Below the pieces are notes generated by a model. It was not told the origin of the DNA. It did not search any database and was given only the letters and a program-made list of their open reading frames with translations. The position numbers and the translations under genes were made by a program. Shown piece after piece: positions 33,313 through 36,925 of a stretch of DNA of 36,925 bases; within the stretch, counting starts at the first letter, position 1, and the number at the start of each line of letters is the position of its first letter. Source of the stretch: an uncultured Alistipes sp. (lineage in GTDB: Bacteria > Bacteroidota > Bacteroidia > Bacteroidales > Rikenellaceae); the NCBI GenBank assembly GCA_900545315.1, contig UQYM01000027.1, positions 1-36,925 on the forward strand, in the 5' to 3' direction.

Positions 33313-34518
33313 ATGAAAAGCACTTTTAAGATTCTTTTCTTCATTCGAAAAGACAAAATCAATGCAGAGGGGAAGTCGGTCATTTACGTTCGTCTGACCA
33401 TCAACGGATCCGCTTGCCAGTTCAGCACCAAAAACGAAGTGAGCGTCAAAATCTGGGATGCGAAAAATTACCGCGCCACAGGACGTTCCGAGGAAGCCAC
33501 AAACATCAACTCGTTCCTCGATTTCATGCGGAAGAATCTGCTCGAGATCTACATGGAACTCTCCCAAAACAATGAACCGGTCACTCCGACGGCAATCCGC
33601 GATAAATTCATGGGGAAAGTGGAAAAGAAAAACGACACGCTTCTCTCCCTGTTCGCAGAGTTTATCGAACGGCAAAGGCCTTTGGTGGGTATCGACATTA
33701 CCCGATCCACCTTTAATAAATATGATCTTACTTATCGCCGTCTCGAAGAGTTCCTGTCCACCAAGCAAAAAAAGAAAGATATTCCGATGCGCGAGATCGA
33801 CCACAATTTCGTTTGCGACTTTCACACCTTTTTGAAGGTGGATAAGAAACTTTCAATCAACTCTTCGGAAAAACTCATGCGCATCTTTAAGCGCATTACG
33901 ACCTTTGCCTTTAAGACAAATCTGACAGAGAAAGATCCGTTCGCCCTCTATACGATCAAGAAAGTAAAAACAAATCGCGGTTTTCTGACAGAGGAAGAGT
34001 TTTCCAAGTTCTACAATTTTCAGACTTTGAACAATCGGTTACAGCGAGTCCGGGATATTTTTGTCTTCGCCTGCCTGACCGGAATGGATTACTCGACCCT
34101 ATCGGCCCTGAAAGAGGAAAACGTCATTCAAAAGCGCACAGGGACTTTTATTGTCACTCCGCGAGTAAAAACCCGAGAAGTCGCACACATCAAACTCCTG
34201 CCACAGGCTCTCGAACTGTTGAACAAGTTCCGGGCCTCTAAAAAAGGAAGTCAGCTCATTCCCATGATAAGCAATGACAAATACAACGCCTATCTCAAAG
34301 AACTTGCCGCCCGACTGGGAATCACAAAACGGGTTACAAGCCACCTGGCCCGGCATACCTTCGCCACCACGATCGCCTATGCAAACGGAGTCAGTATCGG
34401 GTCCATTCAAAAAATGCTCGGGCATGCCAAACGATCCACAACCGAAATCTATGCTGAAATGTTGGATAAAACGGTGGAGAAAGAGATGGATCAACTCACA
34501 AAAGTGCTTAACTTTTAA
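33313..34518 (+). CDS. Tyrosine recombinase / integrase, Bacteroidetes CTn type
   Basis: This 401-residue protein has the arm-binding N-terminal domain (KILFFIRKDKINAEGKSVIYVRL in part), a SAM-like core-binding domain (about 105-210) and the catalytic domain. Catalytic residues visible are His344-x-x-Arg347 (SHLARHTFAT), His371 (LGHAKRST), Tyr380 (TEIYAEM) and a likely Lys286. The first Arg of the tetrad is absent: the usual TGLR motif reads TGMD259. Loss of this Arg is known in some Bacteroides conjugative-transposon integrases such as IntDOT. It lies next to tRNA-Gly and probably catalyses integration and excision of the element. Confidence 0.93.
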   Translation: MKSTFKILFFIRKDKINAEGKSVIYVRLTINGSACQFSTKNEVSVKIWDAKNYRATGRSEEATNINSFLDFMRKNLLEIYMELSQNNEPVTPTAIRDKFMGKVEKKNDTLLSLFAEFIERQRPLVGIDITRSTFNKYDLTYRRLEEFLSTKQKKKDIPMREIDHNFVCDFHTFLKVDKKLSINSSEKLMRIFKRITTFAFKTNLTEKDPFALYTIKKVKTNRGFLTEEEFSKFYNFQTLNNRLQRVRDIFVFACLTGMDYSTLSALKEENVIQKRTGTFIVTPRVKTREVAHIKLLPQALELLNKFRASKKGSQLIPMISNDKYNAYLKELAARLGITKRVTSHLARHTFATTIAYANGVSIGSIQKMLGHAKRSTTEIYAEMLDKTVEKEMDQLTKVLNF

Positions 34519-34519
34519 C

Positions 34520-34525
34520 AGGAGG
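34520..34525 (+). promoter_or_regulatory. Strong Shine-Dalgarno site of the second recombinase gene
   Basis: AGGAGG lies seven bases before the ATG at 34533. Strong SD sites are unusual in Bacteroidetes and suggest that this gene came from elsewhere or is expressed strongly from the integrase transcript. Confidence 0.7.
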
Positions 34526-34532
34526 TACACGT

Positions 34533-35426
34533 ATGTCCGGGAAGAAAATAAAAGGCTTCATCGAGCTGATCGATCGCTATAATGAAGAAGTTCGCAAGGT
34601 GGTTTCAATCTCCTCGCAGGAAGAGTATCGGGGATATCGACGGTTTGCAGCGACTTTTGTCGCCTCTACATTTCAGAAAAAAGATCTGCCCTTAAAGGAA
34701 GTTGACGACCTGCTGTTGGTCTCGTTTCAACAATTTATGACAGATCATTACAGCACCAGAACGGCAAATCGTTGTCAGGGATTTATCAAAAGAGTTCTTG
34801 CTTCGGTCAATGGGGAGGGAATCCTCAAAGGCAATATGATGACAAGAAAATACTATACGACCCATGAAAGTTTGACAAAAGAAGAATTGCTCTCGGTTTT
34901 GCGTAGTCGTATGCCGAATGAACGAATGCAACGCGTTCGGGATATTTTTGTGCTCTCCTGTTTCACGGGATTACGGTTGGATGACTTGCGGGAATTGACT
35001 ACGGATAATTTTACGGTAGGAAGAAACGGAGAACTCTCCTTACAGGTCACTCGACGCATGACGGGTCAGGTAAGTTATATCCCTCTATTGAATATTTCCC
35101 GCCGCATCTTGCAGAAATACATCGGTCGCAGACAGGAAACTTTGCTTCCCTGTATTACCGGAGAAAAAACCAATTCTTATCTAAAAGAGATTGGGAACGC
35201 TTGCGGGCTTTCAAAAAGTTTATGTTTTACCATGGCAAGAAATACCTTCGCAACCACAGTGACTTACGCGAATGGTTTGCCGATTGAGATCGTATCCAGA
35301 ACATTGGGGGACAACTCCAATGTCTCATTTGAGAAAATGGATTCTAAAGAGCAGGATCGAATAGAACGGGGATTTGCTCTGTTGGACCGTCATATTACAA
35401 ATTTCACGAATGTCTTTGTTTTATAA
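34533..35426 (+). CDS. Degenerate tyrosine recombinase paralogue
   Basis: This 297-residue protein matches the integrase without its arm-binding domain (compare RMQRVRDIFVLSCFTGLRLDDLRELT with LQRVRDIFVFACLTGMDYSTLSALK of the first). It keeps the first Arg (TGLR148) and the second (TMAR236). It lacks the His of HxxR (Thr233), the Lys (Met176 at the equivalent place), the second His (Asp260 in LGD) and the tyrosine nucleophile (Phe266 in SFEKMD). It cannot cleave DNA by the normal mechanism. It may form mixed synapses with the first recombinase or regulate it. It begins 14 bases after the first gene with a strong SD site, so the two are co-expressed. Confidence 0.85.
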   Translation: MSGKKIKGFIELIDRYNEEVRKVVSISSQEEYRGYRRFAATFVASTFQKKDLPLKEVDDLLLVSFQQFMTDHYSTRTANRCQGFIKRVLASVNGEGILKGNMMTRKYYTTHESLTKEELLSVLRSRMPNERMQRVRDIFVLSCFTGLRLDDLRELTTDNFTVGRNGELSLQVTRRMTGQVSYIPLLNISRRILQKYIGRRQETLLPCITGEKTNSYLKEIGNACGLSKSLCFTMARNTFATTVTYANGLPIEIVSRTLGDNSNVSFEKMDSKEQDRIERGFALLDRHITNFTNVFVL

Positions 35427-35433
35427 TAAAGTT

Positions 35434-35790
35434 ATGGAAACGAAAACGCCTATTCAAATCATCGAAACAACTATAGGAAACTGGGAAGTTGAAGTTGCCG
35501 CCGGAGAGGTCTGGATGACACGGTCCGAAATTGCCCGCGTGTTCGGAGTTTTTGTGGCTGCCGTACATGCCAATATCCGGGCGATCTACCGGAGCGGCTC
35601 CCTGAGCGAATATCGTACACACCGGGAAATGAAACACGTCGATCTCTACAATCTGGAGATGATTGCGGCATTGGCTTTCCGGCTCCGCAGTCCGCAAAGC
35701 GAGGCATTCCGGCGGTGGCTGCTTCGACGGCCTCAATTCCCGACGATTGTAGTCAGGGTCGCCGATCAGGAATGTCCTATCATAAACTGA
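35434..35790 (+). CDS. RhuM-like DNA-binding protein
   Basis: This 118-residue protein resembles the N-terminal part of virulence protein RhuM: GNWEVEVAAGEVWMTRSEIARVFGVF is followed by a helix (VHANIRAIYRSGSLSEY), then DLYNLEMIAALAFRLRSPQSEAFRRW, shown in parts. The second matches the usual YNLDVIISVGYRVKSxxGTQFRxW segment. The first suggests a helix-turn-helix. Such proteins are common in Bacteroidales integrative elements. The ATG at 35434 is preferred over an upstream TTG in the recombinase end; the intergenic gap is seven bases, so it shares their transcript. Confidence 0.75.
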   Translation: METKTPIQIIETTIGNWEVEVAAGEVWMTRSEIARVFGVFVAAVHANIRAIYRSGSLSEYRTHREMKHVDLYNLEMIAALAFRLRSPQSEAFRRWLLRRPQFPTIVVRVADQECPIIN

Positions 35791-35809
35791 TTTTCCATCC
35801 CACAATCTT

Positions 35810-35841
35810 AAAAAAGCAATCCCGCAAGAGATTGCTTTTTT
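35810..35841. terminator. Bidirectional terminator between rhuM-like and parE
   Basis: Stem AAAAAAGCAATC / GATTGCTTTTTT with an eight-base loop; A-run on one side and T-run on the other. It lies between convergent genes. Confidence 0.85.
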
Positions 35842-35854
35842 AGTTTATAATAAG

Positions 35855-36157
35855 TTAGATTCCGAACTTATTTTTTATATCCATGCGCTCGTGTAGTATT
35901 CTAATGATCTCTATCTCATCGTCTATTACAATGCGATAAAAGATAATATGCCGTTGAACTTTATAGCCATACAAATTATCTGTTATTTCTTCATATCTGC
36001 GACCAAACAGAACAGGATTCTCTGTTAGTTTCCTACAAACCTCAATAAGCATTCTATAATATTTATCAGCCTGCTCCTCTGACCATACCTCAAACGTATA
36101 ATTCCAAATGGAGGAAAGGTCTTCAACAGCTCTCTTGGTAAAGTAAAATTTAGCCAT
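35855..36157 (-). CDS. parE: ParE/RelE-family toxin
   Basis: This 100-residue protein is a ParE-type toxin (RelE/ParE fold). ParE toxins block DNA gyrase; RelE relatives cut mRNA. It shows AVEDLSSIWNYTFEVWSEEQADKYYRML, shown in parts, the usual two-helix N-terminal half, then NPVLFGRRYEEI and the strand pair YKVQRHIIFYRIV and IEIIRILHERMDI. The IIRILHxRMD end is typical of ParE. Its start overlaps the end of the antitoxin gene by eight bases, so the pair is translationally coupled. Confidence 0.92.
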   Translation of the reverse strand: MAKFYFTKRAVEDLSSIWNYTFEVWSEEQADKYYRMLIEVCRKLTENPVLFGRRYEEITDNLYGYKVQRHIIFYRIVIDDEIEIIRILHERMDIKNKFGI

Positions 36158-36395
36158 TGGACCGTTTTGCTTTTATTACCAAAAGATGTTGTTCCGGGTC
36201 GAAATCTTCTGCTCGACCACTTTTCATACCTTCATCAATCGCATTTTTCAACTCAATAAGGCGACTTTCATTTTCTTCCAAAAGCCGAAGTGCAGCTCTG
36301 ACCACTTCACTGGCATTATTATAACGTCCTTGTGCGATTTTTGATTTAATAAAATCGTCGAAATAAGCTCCAAGGGCTACCGATGTTGTTTTCAT
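36150..36395 (-). CDS. parD: ParD-family antitoxin
   Basis: This 81-residue antitoxin has the ribbon-helix-helix start MKTTSVALGAYFDDFIK, then GRYNNASEVVRAALRLLEE, the ParD signature, and an acidic C-terminal part (EDFDPEQH) that wraps the toxin. The ATG at 36395 gives this exact family start and has AGGTGG just upstream; an ATG 14 codons earlier would add unrelated residues. The promoter/operator lies directly before it. Confidence 0.93.
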   Translation of the reverse strand: MKTTSVALGAYFDDFIKSKIAQGRYNNASEVVRAALRLLEENESRLIELKNAIDEGMKSGRAEDFDPEQHLLVIKAKRSNG

Positions 36396-36412
36396 ACCAC
36401 CTATCTTTTTTA

Positions 36413-36443
36413 CAAAATTACCAATATTTGGTAACATGACAAA
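36413..36443 (-). promoter_or_regulatory. parDE promoter with embedded ParD operator
   Basis: On the minus strand TTTG, a 19-base spacer and TAATTTTG form a perfect Bacteroidetes promoter. The palindrome TTACCAA-N3-TTGGTAA (36418-36434) fills the spacer and touches the -7 element, so bound ParD would block RNA polymerase. This is the autoregulation expected of a type II antitoxin. Confidence 0.8.
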
Positions 36444-36699
36444 TTTTTTGCCGATTTATTACCCTGAATATAGGATATGCAGAATACCATTGTGGAAACG
36501 AGGGCAAAAAAACATTTGAAAAGAAATTGGAAAAGAAAGGCAAATACATAATCTAAATACTGTATATGAGGTGAGTGTCTAATCATTCACTATCGCGAAA
36601 TCATTTTGTAAAGTTAATTCTATGTCCAAATGCACAACCACCTTTCTAAGATGAAAATCAGTCAAGGAATCGGAAGGAAAGTAATTGAACCATTTATTT
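36444..36699. other. Gene-free stretch upstream of parD
   Basis: No convincing coding frame or RNA gene is seen. Confidence 0.4.
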
Positions 36700-36925
36700 T
36701 CAGTTTATAAAGGACATCATTCTTTTATGATGAACCTGCACTCTCATTTTTCTCCGTGCTTTTCTTGTAACCTTCTCCTCAATTTGATCTCCTTCGACGA
36801 ATCGGATGGATAGCATCTTGGTTCGGGAGCAAAGGTATTTACGGGCTTCCCGCCAGAGCAAGATCGGGCCGACGGGCGGTTTTGCGAAAAATCTTCCTCT
36901 TTCCCTGGGGGCGAGCGTATTTCCC
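36700..36925 (-). CDS. Partial hypothetical basic protein at window edge
   Basis: A minus-strand frame is open from the window end to TGA at 36700-36702 (74 codons). It reads RFFAKPPVGPILLWREARKYL in its first third and ends in a Lys/Arg/Met-rich tail (KVTRKARRKMRVQ). An internal ATG is at about 36816. No family is recognised; it may be a small element-encoded protein or chance. Confidence 0.25.
   Translation of the reverse strand, partial: GNTLAPRERGRFFAKPPVGPILLWREARKYLCSRTKMLSIRFVEGDQIEEKVTRKARRKMRVQVHHKRMMSFIN

Noticed and set aside
1..36925. CRISPR arrays, rRNA genes and insertion sequences
   Set aside because: No regularly spaced direct repeats, rRNA segments or transposase frames were seen.

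Overview
The window comes from a Bacteroidales chromosome, probably close to Alistipes/Rikenellaceae; the genus is an inference. Promoters follow the Bacteroidetes pattern TTTG-N19-TAnnTTTG (clearest before the tRNA and before parDE), Shine-Dalgarno sites are mostly absent, and lipoproteins, an Mfa2-like lipoprotein and Bacteroidales-style Rhs proteins are present. Coding DNA is of medium GC, with AT-rich islands at about 1-8 kb and 21.4-22.7 kb.

Bases 1-8.7 kb are a graveyard or store of Rhs orphan cassettes. A headless Rhs core carries a JAMM-like (HxHP...SxxD) C-terminal domain and is followed by a lipoprotein. A second orphan tip has a papain/C39-like Cys-His-Asp pattern and is followed by a secreted protein. 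Further small tips and lipoprotein or membrane genes follow, several closed by a strong hairpin terminator. Pieces of the Rhs core recur between them: an xYIYS segment at about 433, 5050 and 7456, and a core piece at 6433. A minus-strand EamA transporter sits in the middle of this region.

Bases 8.8-12.4 kb hold a minus-strand pair (flavin reductase then Zn alcohol dehydrogenase), a 1.1 kb gene-free stretch with imperfect repeats, and a small protein that looks like DnaA domain IV alone.

Bases 12.4-21.4 kb are the most interesting part: ten minus-strand genes with gaps of 5-24 bp, evidently one operon. Six are exported proteins, several with LPP20/FlgT-like or CsgG/LpoB-like character and one that I recognise as DUF6175. 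Inside the operon lies a block of a zinc-ribbon membrane protein, an SPFH protein with a GYF_2 tail, a second GYF_2 protein and a four-helix membrane protein. I infer an envelope-associated assembly linking cytoplasmic/membrane SPFH machinery with periplasmic or outer-membrane proteins; its function is unknown to me.

Bases 21.4-32.8 kb hold an AT-rich gap, an Mfa2-like lipoprotein, a sialate O-acetylesterase, an M1 aminopeptidase lipoprotein, yaaA (minus) and glutamine-dependent nadE. Bases 32.9-36.9 kb start with tRNA-Gly(GCC), followed by two tyrosine-recombinase genes with complementary losses of catalytic residues, a RhuM-like protein and a parDE toxin-antitoxin pair. This is the left end of an integrative element that runs off the window.
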